A stretch of DNA of 64,000 nt from JBBECF01 sp040881945 (GCA_040881945.1 JBBECF010000130.1:1-64000); one strand, 5' to 3'; shown: positions 24,756 to 33,837, counted from the first letter of the stretch. Notes: a model not told the origin generated them from the sequence alone. Numbers and translations are program-made.

Positions 24756-25888
24756 CGGCCGACCTTTCCGACGACGAACGCCTGCTTGTCGACTCGGTCG
24801 CCCGGTTCGCCGCCGGAACGCTTGCGCCGCGGGCGCACGAGCTCGACGAGACGGAGGCCTTCGCGACGCTGCATCTGCCCGCCCTTAGGGCCGTGGGCGC
24901 TATGGGGCTGAATCTCCCCGAGCAATGGGGCGGGCCGGGCGTTTCTCCGGTCGCTTTGTTTCTCGCGGTCGAGGCCATCGCCGGCGCCTGCGGGTCCACC
25001 GCGTCGATGCTGACCGCCCACTTCCTGGCCACCGATGCGCTCATGATCGGCGCCGATGACGCATTGCGCGCGCGACTCCTGCCAAGGGCGGCGGCGGGCG
25101 ACATGCTCGGCGCCTTCGCGCTTACCGAGCCGCAGGCGGGATCCAACCCGGCCGACATGACCATGACGGCGCTGCGCGAAGGCGAGTCGTACCGGTTGCG
25201 CGGCGTCAAGCATTTCATTTCCAATGCCGGCGCCGCCGACTTTATCGTGGTTTACGCCAAGACCGACAGAAGTGCGGGCGCGCGCGGCGTGAGTGCGTTC
25301 GTCGTCGAGCCGAAGACGACGCGCGGCATCGAGATCTCGCCGCACGAGAAAACCATGGGCCTGCGCGGCGGCCACATCTTCGAGATCGGGTTCGACTGTC
25401 TCGTACCCTCGGCAAACCGTCTCGGCGCGGAGGGAACTGGTTTCAAGACCGCGATGAAAGTGCTCGACAGCGGTCGGCTGGACGTCGCCGCCCAGGCGAC
25501 CGGCATTGCCCGCGCCGCGCTGGACGCCGCCCTCGCTTGGGCAAAGGAGCGGCGGGTGGGCGGCCGTCCCATCGCCGATTTCCAGGGATTGCAGTGGATG
25601 CTCGCCGATATGGCCACCGACCTTGCGGCGGCGCGGGCACTCGGCCTGACGGCCGCGCGCAAGCGGGCATCGGGCGAGCGATTTTCGCTCGAGTCGGCGA
25701 TGGCCAAGCTGTATGCGACCGAAGCGGCATCGCGTATCGCCGACAGGGCTCTGCAGATCCATGGCGGCTATGGCTACACCCGGGCGTTGCCGCTGGAACG
25801 CTATGTGCGCGACCTGCGGGTCTTTCAAATCTATGAGGGGTCCTCCGAAATTCAACGCACGATCATCGCGCGCAGCCTGCTGGCCTGA
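24752..25888 (+). CDS. Acyl-CoA dehydrogenase
   Basis: A 378-residue FAD-dependent acyl-CoA dehydrogenase. FALTEPQAGSNPADMTM is the flavin and substrate loop, KHFISNAGAADFIVVYAKTD follows, and the C-terminus has QIHGGYGYTRALPLERYVRD and EGSSEIQRTIIARSLLA. The ATG at 24752 follows GAGGGAAG and overlaps the CoA-transferase stop. It is a different subtype from the enzyme encoded at 18469. The natural substrate is the CoA thioester made by its partner; chain type is unknown. Confidence 0.9.
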   Translation: MTADLSDDERLLVDSVARFAAGTLAPRAHELDETEAFATLHLPALRAVGAMGLNLPEQWGGPGVSPVALFLAVEAIAGACGSTASMLTAHFLATDALMIGADDALRARLLPRAAAGDMLGAFALTEPQAGSNPADMTMTALREGESYRLRGVKHFISNAGAADFIVVYAKTDRSAGARGVSAFVVEPKTTRGIEISPHEKTMGLRGGHIFEIGFDCLVPSANRLGAEGTGFKTAMKVLDSGRLDVAAQATGIARAALDAALAWAKERRVGGRPIADFQGLQWMLADMATDLAAARALGLTAARKRASGERFSLESAMAKLYATEAASRIADRALQIHGGYGYTRALPLERYVRDLRVFQIYEGSSEIQRTIIARSLLA

Positions 25889-26088
25889 GCGGGAGCAGCG
25901 ACCGCGGCCGGGCGCGGGTCGTCACTGGCCCCTATCGGGCTTGGTCCTACCGTCTCGACGGTCGCCTGCGCTCCGTGCGCCGCTACGTCCAGGGCCGCTT
26001 CGGCGTCGATCGCAAGCGCACGCGGATCGGCGAGCACGCAGTCCACCATTCCCCCACCGGCTCGTCGCGGCGGCGCTCGGCGGCTGAC

Positions 26089-26111
26089 GGAGCGGGTTTC
26101 TAGCCCGCTCC
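26089..26111. repeat. REP-like palindrome
   Basis: GGAGCGGG and CCCGCTCC form a perfect 8-bp stem around TTTCTAG, followed by TACGAG. The form matches the short extragenic palindromes scattered in many proteobacterial genomes. It could also terminate either of the converging operons. Confidence 0.5.
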
Positions 26112-26322
26112 TACGAGTGGCGAGCCATGGTCGCCGTACCGCCCGACCTTCCGTCTTGACGCCTGTGGGAATATAACCCTACTATGATGGCGCGGCGCTT
26201 GCCGCCCGCTGTTTGACATCGTAGAGATTCGATCTCGGCCGGGGCACGGAAGATGTGCGCCGTGCGCCGCCCTGCCCGCCGGGCGAAAATGGTCTAAGAG
26301 CGACATATCGTGTGTCGCGCGC

Positions 26323-26496
26323 CCGCCGGGTATGGAGTTGATCGCTCGGTTTTGCCCTCTCGCCGGAGAGGCCGCCGGGCACCGCGCCCTGCGGGTCCGC
26401 ACCTCTCTCCCACGGGAGTTTCCCGCCGGACATGGGGTTCATCGCTCGGTTTTGCCCTCTCGCCGGAGAGGCGGCCGGGCACCGCTCTGCGGGGCC
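26323..26496. repeat. Two direct repeats of about 75 bp at 100-bp spacing
   Basis: The segments starting at 26323 and 26424 are nearly identical over about 75 bases, including ATCGCTCGGTTTTGCCCTCT (26341 and 26441). Each contains a hairpin, CCTCTC and GAGAGG around GCCG. The two copies differ at scattered positions, so this is an old duplication or a dispersed repeat family rather than an assembly echo. Confidence 0.75.
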
Positions 26497-26506
26497 GCCC
26501 GCGACC

Positions 26507-28579
26507 CTACTCCGCCGCGCTGCTCACCACCGGCTCGACGCGGCGCAGCTCTTCGAGCGGGATGTGGCAGGCGATGCGATGCCCGGTGTCGGTGCGGTGC
26601 TCGAGCGGCGGCGTGGTGTCGCAGATCGGGCCGACTTTGCGCGGGCAGCGGGTGGTGAACGGACACCCCTTGGGGACGTTGGTCGCGCTCGGCAGCGCGC
26701 CTTCGAGGATGATCCGTTTCTGCTGCATGTCGGGGTCGGGGATCGGCACCGCCGACAGCAGCGCCTCGGTATAGGGGTGATAGGGCGGGCGGAACACATC
26801 CTCGACCGAGCCGAACTCGACAATCTTGCCGAGATACATCACCGCGACCCGGTCGGCCAGGTAACGCACCACCGACAGATCGTGCGAGATGAACACCAGC
26901 GTGGCATCGCGCGACGCCTGGATCTCGATCAGCAGATTGATGATCGCCGCCTGCACCGACACGTCGAGGGCCGACACCGGCTCGTCGGCAACCATCAGCT
27001 CGGGATCGCCGGCCAGCGCCCGGGCGATCGCCACGCGCTGCTTCTGCCCGCCGGAGAGCTGGCGCGGCTTGCGCCGGACGAAGTCCGTGGGCAGCTTGAC
27101 CGTCGCCATCAGCGCCCGCGCCTGGTCGCGCGCCGCGCCGGCGCCCAGACCCTTGAGCCGGCGCAGGGCGCGTTCGATGGCGAAGCCGACCGAATGGCTG
27201 GGGTTGAGCGTGCTGTCGGGGTTCTGGAACACCATCTGCAGCTTGCGCTTGACCGCCGTCGGGCGCGCTTCGACCGATACCCCCCCGATGTCCTCGCCCT
27301 CGAGCCGCAGCTTGCCGCCGGTCGCCAGTTCGAGCCCGGTCAGCACCTTGGCGAAGGTCGACTTGCCGCAGCCGGATTCGCCGACGATGGCGAGCGTCAT
27401 GCCGCGCCGGGCCGACATGCTGACGTCGTTCAGCGCCTTCACCTCGTAGCCGCCGCCGCGGCCGAACAGGCCCGCCGTCTGGTAATAGCTCTTGCGCAGG
27501 TTCTCGACTTCGAGCACCGGTTCGGCCTCGCGCTCGGCCGCGGCCGCTCCGCCGGCCGCCCGTGCCCGCCGGTACGGGTCCAACTCGCGGGCGCGCACGC
27601 ACTGCACGCGGTGGCGTTCGCTGCCCGGCATCAGGTCGGTCGGAATCCGCCGGGTCGTGCAGCGCGGCGGGTCGGCGTGGGGGCAGCGCGGCGAGAAAAT
27701 GCAGCCCGGCGGCCGGTGCAGCGCCGGCGGCACCTGGCCGGGGATCGGCAGCAGGGGCGAGGAATGCTTGTCGCTGCCGAGCACCGGGATGCAGCCGAGC
27801 AGCCCGCGGGTGTACGGGTGCCGCGGGTCGCGGAAGACCTCGCCGATCGGCCCCTCCTCGATCAGCTCGCCGCTGTACATCACGCCGATGCGGTCGCAGA
27901 TGCGCACGACCGTGCCGAGGTTGTGGCTGATGAAGACGATGGCGGAGTTGTGGCGTCGGCGCAGCTCGCGCACCAGGTCGAGCACGGCCGCCTCGACCGT
28001 CACGTCGAGACCCGTCGTCGGTTCGTCCATGACGAGCAGCGAGGGCTCCGCCATCAACGCCATGGCGATGACCACGCGCTGCTGCTGGCCGCCGGAGAGC
28101 TGGTGCGGATAGCGCCCGAAGACGGCTTCCGGGTCCGGCAGGTTGACCTCGTCGAACACCTGCAGGGCGCGCGCCCGCGCCTGCGCGTCGGAGGCGCCCT
28201 GGTGGACGATCGGCACCTCCATGAGCTGCCGGCCCACCGGCATCACCGGGTTGAGGCTGCTCATCGGGTCCTGATAGACCATCGCCATCCTGCCGCCGCG
28301 GATGCGGCGCAGCTCCTCGGCGGACATCTTGGCCATGTCGCGGCCCTCGAACAGGATGCGGCCGCCGGTGAGCCGGCCGGCGCCGCCGAGGTAGCGCATG
28401 ATGGCGAAGGCGACCGTGGACTTGCCGCAGCCGGACTCCCCGACCAGACCGAGCGCCTCGCCGGGCGCGAGCGCGAAGCTGACGCCGGGCACGACGTTGA
28501 TCTCGCCGGCGCGGGTGAAATACGAGATGCGGGCGTTGTCGAGCTCGAGGACCGGCGCGGCGGGCTTGTCGTCGGTCAA
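26507..28579 (-). CDS. Fused double ATP-binding protein of a peptide/nickel-type ABC importer
   Basis: A 690-residue fusion of the two ATPases (DppD-like then DppF-like) that normally come from separate genes. Each half has a GESGCGKST Walker A loop (the first at residues 47-55), an LSGGQ signature and a Walker B aspartate-glutamate, and each ends with the oligopeptide-transporter C-terminal Cys cluster (SPRCPHADPPRC and TTRCPRKVGPIC). Start is TTG at 28579 behind GAGGGG. It is the last gene of the four-gene importer operon and powers the two permeases encoded upstream. Confidence 0.92.
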   Translation of the reverse strand: MTDDKPAAPVLELDNARISYFTRAGEINVVPGVSFALAPGEALGLVGESGCGKSTVAFAIMRYLGGAGRLTGGRILFEGRDMAKMSAEELRRIRGGRMAMVYQDPMSSLNPVMPVGRQLMEVPIVHQGASDAQARARALQVFDEVNLPDPEAVFGRYPHQLSGGQQQRVVIAMALMAEPSLLVMDEPTTGLDVTVEAAVLDLVRELRRRHNSAIVFISHNLGTVVRICDRIGVMYSGELIEEGPIGEVFRDPRHPYTRGLLGCIPVLGSDKHSSPLLPIPGQVPPALHRPPGCIFSPRCPHADPPRCTTRRIPTDLMPGSERHRVQCVRARELDPYRRARAAGGAAAAEREAEPVLEVENLRKSYYQTAGLFGRGGGYEVKALNDVSMSARRGMTLAIVGESGCGKSTFAKVLTGLELATGGKLRLEGEDIGGVSVEARPTAVKRKLQMVFQNPDSTLNPSHSVGFAIERALRRLKGLGAGAARDQARALMATVKLPTDFVRRKPRQLSGGQKQRVAIARALAGDPELMVADEPVSALDVSVQAAIINLLIEIQASRDATLVFISHDLSVVRYLADRVAVMYLGKIVEFGSVEDVFRPPYHPYTEALLSAVPIPDPDMQQKRIILEGALPSATNVPKGCPFTTRCPRKVGPICDTTPPLEHRTDTGHRIACHIPLEELRRVEPVVSSAAE

Positions 28580-28591
28580 GGCCCGGTCCCC

Positions 28592-29476
28592 TCAGTCGCG
28601 CAAGGAGATTTCGCGCAGGCCGTCGGCGAGCAGGTTGAACCCGACGACGAGCGACGAGATCGCGGCGCACGGGATCAGCGACATGTGCGGCCAAGTGGAC
28701 ATCATCGAATAGGTGTCCTTGACCATGCCGCCCCAGTCCGGGTCGGGCGGCGGCAGGCCGAGGCCGAGGAAGCCGAGCACGCCGATGGCGATCGTCGTGT
28801 AGCCCATGCGCAGGCAGGCATCGACGATCAACGGCCCGCGCGCGTTCGGCAACAGTTCGACCAGCATGATGTACCAGCTCGACTCGCCGCGCATCTTGGC
28901 GGCGGCGACGTAGTCGCGCTCGCGCAGCTCCAGCGTCAGGCCGCGGACGATGCGGGTGATCTGCGGCGCCGCCGTAAACGTCACGGCGACGATGATGTTG
29001 AAGGCCGAGGCGCCGAAGTTCGCGATGATGATCATGTAGAGGATGATCACCGGAAAGGAGAGGATGACGTCGGAGACGCGCATCACCACACCGTCGACCC
29101 AGCCGCGGTAATAGCCGGCGAACAACCCCATCAGGCAGCCCACCACATAAGCGGAGACGACGGCGATCGGGGCGACGGTCAGCACCGTGCGCGACCCCCA
29201 AATCAGGCGCGACAGCAGATCCCGCCCCTGGTTGTCGGTGCCGAGCCAGAACGCCGCCGAGGGCGTGGGGTCGGCCAGCGCCTCGTAATTATTGGCGTTC
29301 GGATCGTAGGGCGCCAGCCACGGCGCGAAGATCGCCGTCAGCACCCAGAACAGCACCAGCCCGGCGCCGACCATGCCGATCGGCGATTCGCGCAGCAGTG
29401 CGATCCGGCGCAACCACGTGGATAGCACCGGCGCAGCCCGCGTCCGCTTGTCGCCCAAGGATATCTCGGCCGCCAT
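28592..29476 (-). CDS. ABC permease, DppC type
   Basis: A 294-residue inner-membrane permease with the OppC N-terminal helix, the FWLGTDNQGRDLLSRLIWGSR segment that marks DppC/OppC proteins, and six membrane helices. The ATPase-coupling loop is EYVAAAKMRGESSWYIMLVE-like (DYVAAAKMRG). ATG 29476 is preferred over GTG 29482 because a GAGG site lies 8 bases before it. It works with the DppB-type subunit encoded 11 bases upstream. Confidence 0.9.
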   Translation of the reverse strand: MAAEISLGDKRTRAAPVLSTWLRRIALLRESPIGMVGAGLVLFWVLTAIFAPWLAPYDPNANNYEALADPTPSAAFWLGTDNQGRDLLSRLIWGSRTVLTVAPIAVVSAYVVGCLMGLFAGYYRGWVDGVVMRVSDVILSFPVIILYMIIIANFGASAFNIIVAVTFTAAPQITRIVRGLTLELRERDYVAAAKMRGESSWYIMLVELLPNARGPLIVDACLRMGYTTIAIGVLGFLGLGLPPPDPDWGGMVKDTYSMMSTWPHMSLIPCAAISSLVVGFNLLADGLREISLRD

Positions 29477-29486
29477 CCTCACCGCC

Positions 29487-30428
29487 TCACGTGAACCGGA
29501 TGCGCGGATTGAGCAGCATATAGCCGAAGTCCCCGACGATCTGCGTCACCACCGCGATGAGCACCGCGCATAGGGCGCCTGCCTCGATGATCGCGACGTC
29601 CTGGGCCAGCGCCCCCTCCAGCATCATGCGGCCGAATCCGGGAAAGCCGAACACCGCCTCGACCACGACCACCCCGGTCACCAGATAGTTGATCTGCAGC
29701 AGAATGACCGTGAACGGCGCGATCATGGCGTTGCGCAGCGCGTGCCGCAGGATCACGTCGCGGAACGACAGGCCCTTGAGCACGGCGGTGCGGATGTAGG
29801 CGCTGGTCATTACCTCGACCATCGAGGCGCGCACCATGCGCACGACGTAGCCGAGGTCGTAGAGGACCATGACCGCCACCGGCAGGACGAGCTGCGAGGC
29901 GATCGACCATCCCGCCCCGGTGTCGAGCGTCGAGGTCCCGGGCAGAACGCCCAGCCAGATTACCAGGATGCTGGCGAGGAACACGCCGGACGCGAATTCC
30001 GGGATCGACGTCGTGACGATGCTGGCGACCGAGATGGTGCGGTCGAGACGCGACGCCTCGCGCATCCCGGCGGTGACGCCGAGCACGACCGAGGTCGGGA
30101 CAATGATCGCGAAGGCGATCGCCGCCAGCAGGCTGGTGTTCGCCAGCCGGTCCCAGATGATGTCGTTCACCGGGCGCTTGAACAGGGTCGAAATGCCGAG
30201 GTCGCCGCGGAGCAGGTTGCCGACCCATTCGACGTAGCGGACGACGACCGGCCGGTTGAGGCCGAGCTGCTCGGTCCGCAGGTCAACCTGGAGCTGGGTA
30301 GCGAAGGGGCCGAGCACCTTGCGCGCGGCATCGCCCGGCGTGAACTCGCTGATCACGAAGATCAGGAACGAAACCGCCAGCATGGTGAGCAGGAGATAGG
30401 CGAGCCGCTTGGCGAAGAATCGGACCAT
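29487..30428 (-). CDS. ABC permease, DppB type
   Basis: A 313-residue permease with the DppB/OppB pattern: first helix, then FTPGDAARKVLG, LGLNRPVVVRYVEWVGNLLRGDLG, and the coupling loop YIRTAVLKGLSFRDVILRHALRN. Six membrane helices are expected. It forms the channel with the DppC-type partner. Its gene follows the binding-protein gene after a 99-base spacer containing a strong hairpin. Confidence 0.92.
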   Translation of the reverse strand: MVRFFAKRLAYLLLTMLAVSFLIFVISEFTPGDAARKVLGPFATQLQVDLRTEQLGLNRPVVVRYVEWVGNLLRGDLGISTLFKRPVNDIIWDRLANTSLLAAIAFAIIVPTSVVLGVTAGMREASRLDRTISVASIVTTSIPEFASGVFLASILVIWLGVLPGTSTLDTGAGWSIASQLVLPVAVMVLYDLGYVVRMVRASMVEVMTSAYIRTAVLKGLSFRDVILRHALRNAMIAPFTVILLQINYLVTGVVVVEAVFGFPGFGRMMLEGALAQDVAIIEAGALCAVLIAVVTQIVGDFGYMLLNPRIRFT

Positions 30429-30487
30429 GCCGGCCTAGGCTCCTCCCGAGGGTCGAGCGGACGCGAACGCGCCCTTGGGCGCGTAGG

Positions 30488-30514
30488 GGGGCGGGCCCCG
30501 TCGCGGCCCGCCCC
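30488..30514 (-). terminator. Hairpin between binding protein and permease genes
   Basis: GGGGCGGGCC and GGCCCGCCCC form a perfect 10-bp stem with a 7-nt loop, 14 bases after the binding-protein stop on the minus strand. It probably acts as a stabiliser or partial terminator, giving an excess of binding protein. Confidence 0.55.
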
Positions 30515-30527
30515 GTCGATGGCCTTC

Positions 30528-32168
30528 CTAGGCTTCCAGCGACCAGTCCTCGGCGAAGAAGTAGTTGGTCGGATGCATCACGTAGCCCTGCAGGCGCTTG
30601 TCCATGGCCGTGAACACCGCGCGCCACAGCGGCAGGCAGATCGGGCCCTCCTCCAGCATCAACGTCTCGATTTCGACCATGACCTCGCGCCGCTTCTCGA
30701 CGTCGAGGGTGCCCTCGGCCTTGGCCAGAAGCGAGTCGAACTTGGCGTTCGACCAATGGCTCTCGTTCCACGGCACGCCGGTCCGGTAGGCCAGGCCGAG
30801 CACCATGACGCCGAGCGGCCGGTGCGTCCAGGCGGTGAAGGCGAACGGGTTGGTCGGCGCGTTCCAGATGTCCCAATACTGCGCCGACGGCAGCACGTTG
30901 ATCTTGATGTTGGCGCCGATCTCCTTCCACATCTGGACCATCGCCTGCACCGAGATCAACTCCCAGTCGGGGTCCTTCTTGCACACGATCTCGGCCTCGA
31001 TGCCGTTCGGATAACCGGCTTCGGCCAGCAGCTTCTTCGCCGCCGCGATGTCCTGCTTCATGAACGGCAGCTTGGCGTACTCCGGGTGCACCGGCGCCAC
31101 ATGGTGGTGCTCGCCCGGCGCGCCGAGCCCGAGATGGGCGATCTGCACCAGCTTCTCGGTGTCGAGCGCCAGGCGCATCGCCTTGCGCACGCGCGGATCC
31201 TTCCACTGCTCGTGGATCTCCTGCATCCGGGCGACGCCCGTCTGCCCCGTGCTGATCTGGTGGACCTGCACGTGCTCCATCTTCTGCAGCGCGGCGTATT
31301 GGGTGGTCGAGGCCTCGTACAGGCCGTGCACCTGCTTGGATGCGAGCGCCCCGAGCGCGGCGGCGGCATCGTCGCCGTGGTCGATGAACTCCAGCCGGTC
31401 GAGGATCGCCGGCTTGCCCCAATAGCCGTCGCGCCGCTCGAACACCGCCTTCTTGCCGACCTCGTACTCGACCATCGTGAAGGCGCCGGTGCCCTTGGCA
31501 CCGAGGCCGAACACGCCGTTGTCGCTGGGATGCAGGATCAGCGCCGGGTAGTGGAACAGGTGCTCGGGAACGGCGAGCTGCGGCGCCCTGGCATTTAGCC
31601 GGATCTGGTAGTCGCTGACCTTCTCGATGGCGTTGGCGTCCCAGATGGCGGTGCCGTCGTCGTTCATCATGTAGCCCTTCATCAGGCCGAGGATGGACGA
31701 GCCGACAGCGGGATCGAGCCAGCGCTTCATGTTCCAGATCGCATGATCGGCGACCAGATCCTCGCCATCCGACCACTTGACGCCCTTGCGCAAATTCAGG
31801 GTCCAGGTCTTCAGGTCGTCGCTCGCCTCCCACTTCTCCACCAGCCACGGGCGCGTGACGTTGTCGATGCCGGTCCGCGTCAGGTAGTCGCAGGCCTGGC
31901 GCGTCGAGTTCGAGTCATAGACCCAGGAATAGGTATGCGGGTTGTCAAGGGCGGGGACCCGGATCGAGATGCGGACGGTCCCGCCCGCCGTCGCCGCGCG
32001 CGCCGGCTTGGCCAGCGGCGTCAGCCCGGCGATCGCATAGGCGGCCGTGGCGGACAAGCCGAGCAGGGCCGCGATGCGCAGAAATTCGCGTCGTTCCAAC
32101 TTGCCGGTCTCCATCTCCTCGACCAGCTTAGGCAGGTACGAATGAATCTTCTTCAAGTCTTCAGCCAT
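30528..32168 (-). CDS. ABC substrate-binding protein, family 5 (peptide/nickel type)
   Basis: A 546-residue periplasmic binding protein of the SBP_bac_5 family. The N-terminus has a long polar leader followed by a twin-arginine motif, ERREFLRIA (residues 25-33), a hydrophobic stretch and a PARA cleavage site near residue 58, so Tat export is likely. The mature region has the family marks CDYLTRTG, GVKWSDGEDLVADHAIWN and LAEAGYPNG. The ATG at 32168 follows GGGAGG. Ligands of this family include peptides, opines, glutathione and nickel complexes, and none is favoured here. Confidence 0.9.
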   Translation of the reverse strand: MAEDLKKIHSYLPKLVEEMETGKLERREFLRIAALLGLSATAAYAIAGLTPLAKPARAATAGGTVRISIRVPALDNPHTYSWVYDSNSTRQACDYLTRTGIDNVTRPWLVEKWEASDDLKTWTLNLRKGVKWSDGEDLVADHAIWNMKRWLDPAVGSSILGLMKGYMMNDDGTAIWDANAIEKVSDYQIRLNARAPQLAVPEHLFHYPALILHPSDNGVFGLGAKGTGAFTMVEYEVGKKAVFERRDGYWGKPAILDRLEFIDHGDDAAAALGALASKQVHGLYEASTTQYAALQKMEHVQVHQISTGQTGVARMQEIHEQWKDPRVRKAMRLALDTEKLVQIAHLGLGAPGEHHHVAPVHPEYAKLPFMKQDIAAAKKLLAEAGYPNGIEAEIVCKKDPDWELISVQAMVQMWKEIGANIKINVLPSAQYWDIWNAPTNPFAFTAWTHRPLGVMVLGLAYRTGVPWNESHWSNAKFDSLLAKAEGTLDVEKRREVMVEIETLMLEEGPICLPLWRAVFTAMDKRLQGYVMHPTNYFFAEDWSLEA

Positions 32169-32519
32169 GGATTGCCTCCCGTCCTGTACAGTTTTTAGCG
32201 CGCGGACGCGCGATCCCCAATATCGATGCCCGCGCCCGGTTTTCACCTTCGCGGCGGCCAGCCGCGACTGCCGTTTCCGGCCATAGAAAAGCACCCCTGA
32301 CCGAGGTTGTCCAAGGCTTTCCGCGCCAGCGCTCACGCCCGGCGTGCGGCGGTCGCCGCGGCGCCAGTCGCCTCCGCAGCGGCCATTCTTATGGTCGGCG
32401 CAGGGGCGCAAAGTCATCGACGCGCCGACGCCGCACGCGGCCCTTGGCGCGGCGCGGCCGCGTGGGTTAGGGTGCCGGCCGCGGCGGCCCGTTTCAGGAA
32501 TTACCCGAGTGTCGAAGCC
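32169..32519. other. Divergent intergenic region
   Basis: About 350 bases between the ABC binding-protein gene and the Nudix gene. Apart from the GGGAGG site of the minus-strand gene I see no clear promoter elements or repeats; the AT-richer part near 32190 is the most likely minus-strand promoter. Confidence 0.4.
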
Positions 32520-33131
32520 ATGACGGAAGACGACGTCGAAATCATAGAGAAAAGAACACTCTATCAGGGTTACTTCAGAATCGACTCGTACCGCCTTCGG
32601 CACCGCCTGCACGCCGGCGGCTGGAGCGACGCGATGGACCGCGAGATGTTCGAGCGCGGCCACGTCGCCGCCGTCCTGCCCTATGACCCGGTCGCCGATA
32701 CGGTCGTGCTGCTCGAACAGTTCCGCGTCGGCGCCTATGTGACGGGCTTCCCCTCCTGGCAGATAGAGATCGTCGCCGGGATCATCGAAGCGGGCGAAAC
32801 GGTGGAGGCGGTCGCGCGCCGCGAGTCGGCCGAAGAGGCGGGCTGCGAGATTCTCGAGCTGGCGCCGATCTGCCGCTATCTCGTCAGCCCCGGTGGCGCC
32901 ACGGAGACGGTGATGCTGTACTGCGGCCGGGTGGACAGCCGCGGCCTCGGCGGCATCCACGGCTTGAAGCACGAACACGAGGATATCCGCGTCGATGTGG
33001 TGCCCTATGAGCAGGCACGCGCCTGGCTCGACCAGGGCCGCATCGGCAACGCGCTGACGCTGATCGCCCTGCAGTGGCTCGCCCTGCATCGCGACGAATT
33101 GCGCGGGCGCTGGCGGTCGGCGGACCGCTAA
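32520..33131 (+). CDS. Nudix hydrolase, ADP-ribose pyrophosphatase-like
   Basis: A 203-residue Nudix enzyme. The Nudix box is GIIEAGETVEAVARRE followed by SAEEAG near residue 90, matching the GX5EX7REUXEEXGU pattern except that the U position before AEE is serine. LLEQFRVGAY and PSWQIEIVAG upstream of the box are typical of the ADP-ribose pyrophosphatase (NudF) group, which splits ADP-ribose to AMP and ribose 5-phosphate. An in-frame extension to 32307 is low complexity and rejected. Confidence 0.87.
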   Translation: MTEDDVEIIEKRTLYQGYFRIDSYRLRHRLHAGGWSDAMDREMFERGHVAAVLPYDPVADTVVLLEQFRVGAYVTGFPSWQIEIVAGIIEAGETVEAVARRESAEEAGCEILELAPICRYLVSPGGATETVMLYCGRVDSRGLGGIHGLKHEHEDIRVDVVPYEQARAWLDQGRIGNALTLIALQWLALHRDELRGRWRSADR

Positions 33132-33185
33132 TGCGGGCACTCCCACGCCTAAACGCGTTCCCAACGGTCTTCGCTGAAGCGTGCC

Positions 33186-33506
33186 CTATAGCTCGCGCAT
33201 CCACGCCGGAATATCGCGCGCGCCGTGCAAAATACGCCACACATCGATGTGATCGTCATGCTCGACGAAGAAGACCAAATATGGGTAGCGCTTCAGCGGC
33301 CAGTATCTTAGGCCCGGCAGATCCAGCTCATGCGCGTAGCGGGAAGATCCGGTCGCCGGATGGCGAGCAATGTGCCGGAAAGCTTGCTCCAAGGCGTCGA
33401 TAAAACCGAGCGCGGCGTTCTCGCCGGTCTCGCTCAGGTAGTAATCGACGGCCTCATCGATGTCTTGCTTTGTCCGTTCGCGCGGTATGATCCGCTTGGG
33501 CCTCAC
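33186..33506 (-). CDS. ParE-family toxin of a type II toxin-antitoxin system
   Basis: A 106-residue RelE/ParE-superfamily protein. AVDYYLSETGENAALGFIDALEQAFRHIA forms the two helices, and GLRYWPLKRYPYLVFFVEHDDHIDVWRILHGARD forms the beta-sheet, all characteristic of ParE gyrase poisons. Its ATG overlaps the antitoxin stop by three to four bases, the normal antitoxin-first order on the minus strand. Confidence 0.9.
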   Translation of the reverse strand: MRPKRIIPRERTKQDIDEAVDYYLSETGENAALGFIDALEQAFRHIARHPATGSSRYAHELDLPGLRYWPLKRYPYLVFFVEHDDHIDVWRILHGARDIPAWMREL

Positions 33507-33742
33507 GCGCTGGTACGTCGGCGTACCCGTTGGCGCAGGCTGTCAAAGAAAGCCTTGTCCTCGGGCGACGCCGGAGCGGACACCGCTCCTTCGAGCAACA
33601 AGTCACGCAGACGCTGACGATCCTGTTCCTTGCGGATCAGCTCGCGCACATATTCGCTGCCGGTGCCATAGCCGCGCGAAGCGACCTGCTCATCGACGAA
33701 GGACTTGAGTGCGTCCGGCAAGGAGATGTTCATCGTGCTCAT
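33503..33742 (-). CDS. ParD-family antitoxin
   Basis: A 79-residue antitoxin. The N-terminal MNISLPDALKSFVDEQV is a ribbon-helix-helix DNA-binding domain, followed by GYGTGSEYVRELIRKEQDR and a flexible C-terminal toxin-binding tail. The ATG at 33742 is used; a second at 33733 would remove three residues. The protein should neutralise the ParE-like toxin and repress its own promoter, next to which a direct repeat is found. Confidence 0.9.
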   Translation of the reverse strand: MSTMNISLPDALKSFVDEQVASRGYGTGSEYVRELIRKEQDRQRLRDLLLEGAVSAPASPEDKAFFDSLRQRVRRRTSA

Positions 33743-33760
33743 GGCGGGACCATAGACGAA

Positions 33761-33780
33761 TTGGCAAAATTTGGCAAGAT
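33761..33780. promoter_or_regulatory. Direct-repeat operator candidate of parDE
   Basis: TTGGCAAAAT and TTGGCAAGAT are adjacent 10-bp direct repeats, one helical turn apart, 19-38 bases upstream of the antitoxin ATG. This arrangement suits cooperative ribbon-helix-helix dimers such as ParD. Confidence 0.5.
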
Positions 33781-33837
33781 CGCGGGTCGGGGTGAGGGCC
33801 GAATGGGTCACTGCGCCGACAACCGTGGACGCTCGGC

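Larger units (their letters stand above)
25889..26506. other. Gene-free region rich in repeats
   Basis: 618 bases between two converging genes with no supportable gene. It contains a REP-like palindrome (26089-26111) and two copies of a roughly 75-bp sequence 100 bp apart (26323 and 26424). Short frames here are low complexity on both strands and have no ribosome-binding sites. Confidence 0.6.

Noticed and set aside
25852..26049. 65-codon minus-strand frame after the acyl-CoA dehydrogenase
   Set aside because: It overlaps the 3' end of the dehydrogenase gene, has no ribosome-binding site and no recognisable family.
26432..29425. 997-codon open frame opposite the ABC genes
   Set aside because: It is antisense to the fused ATPase and a permease, with no recognisable domain.
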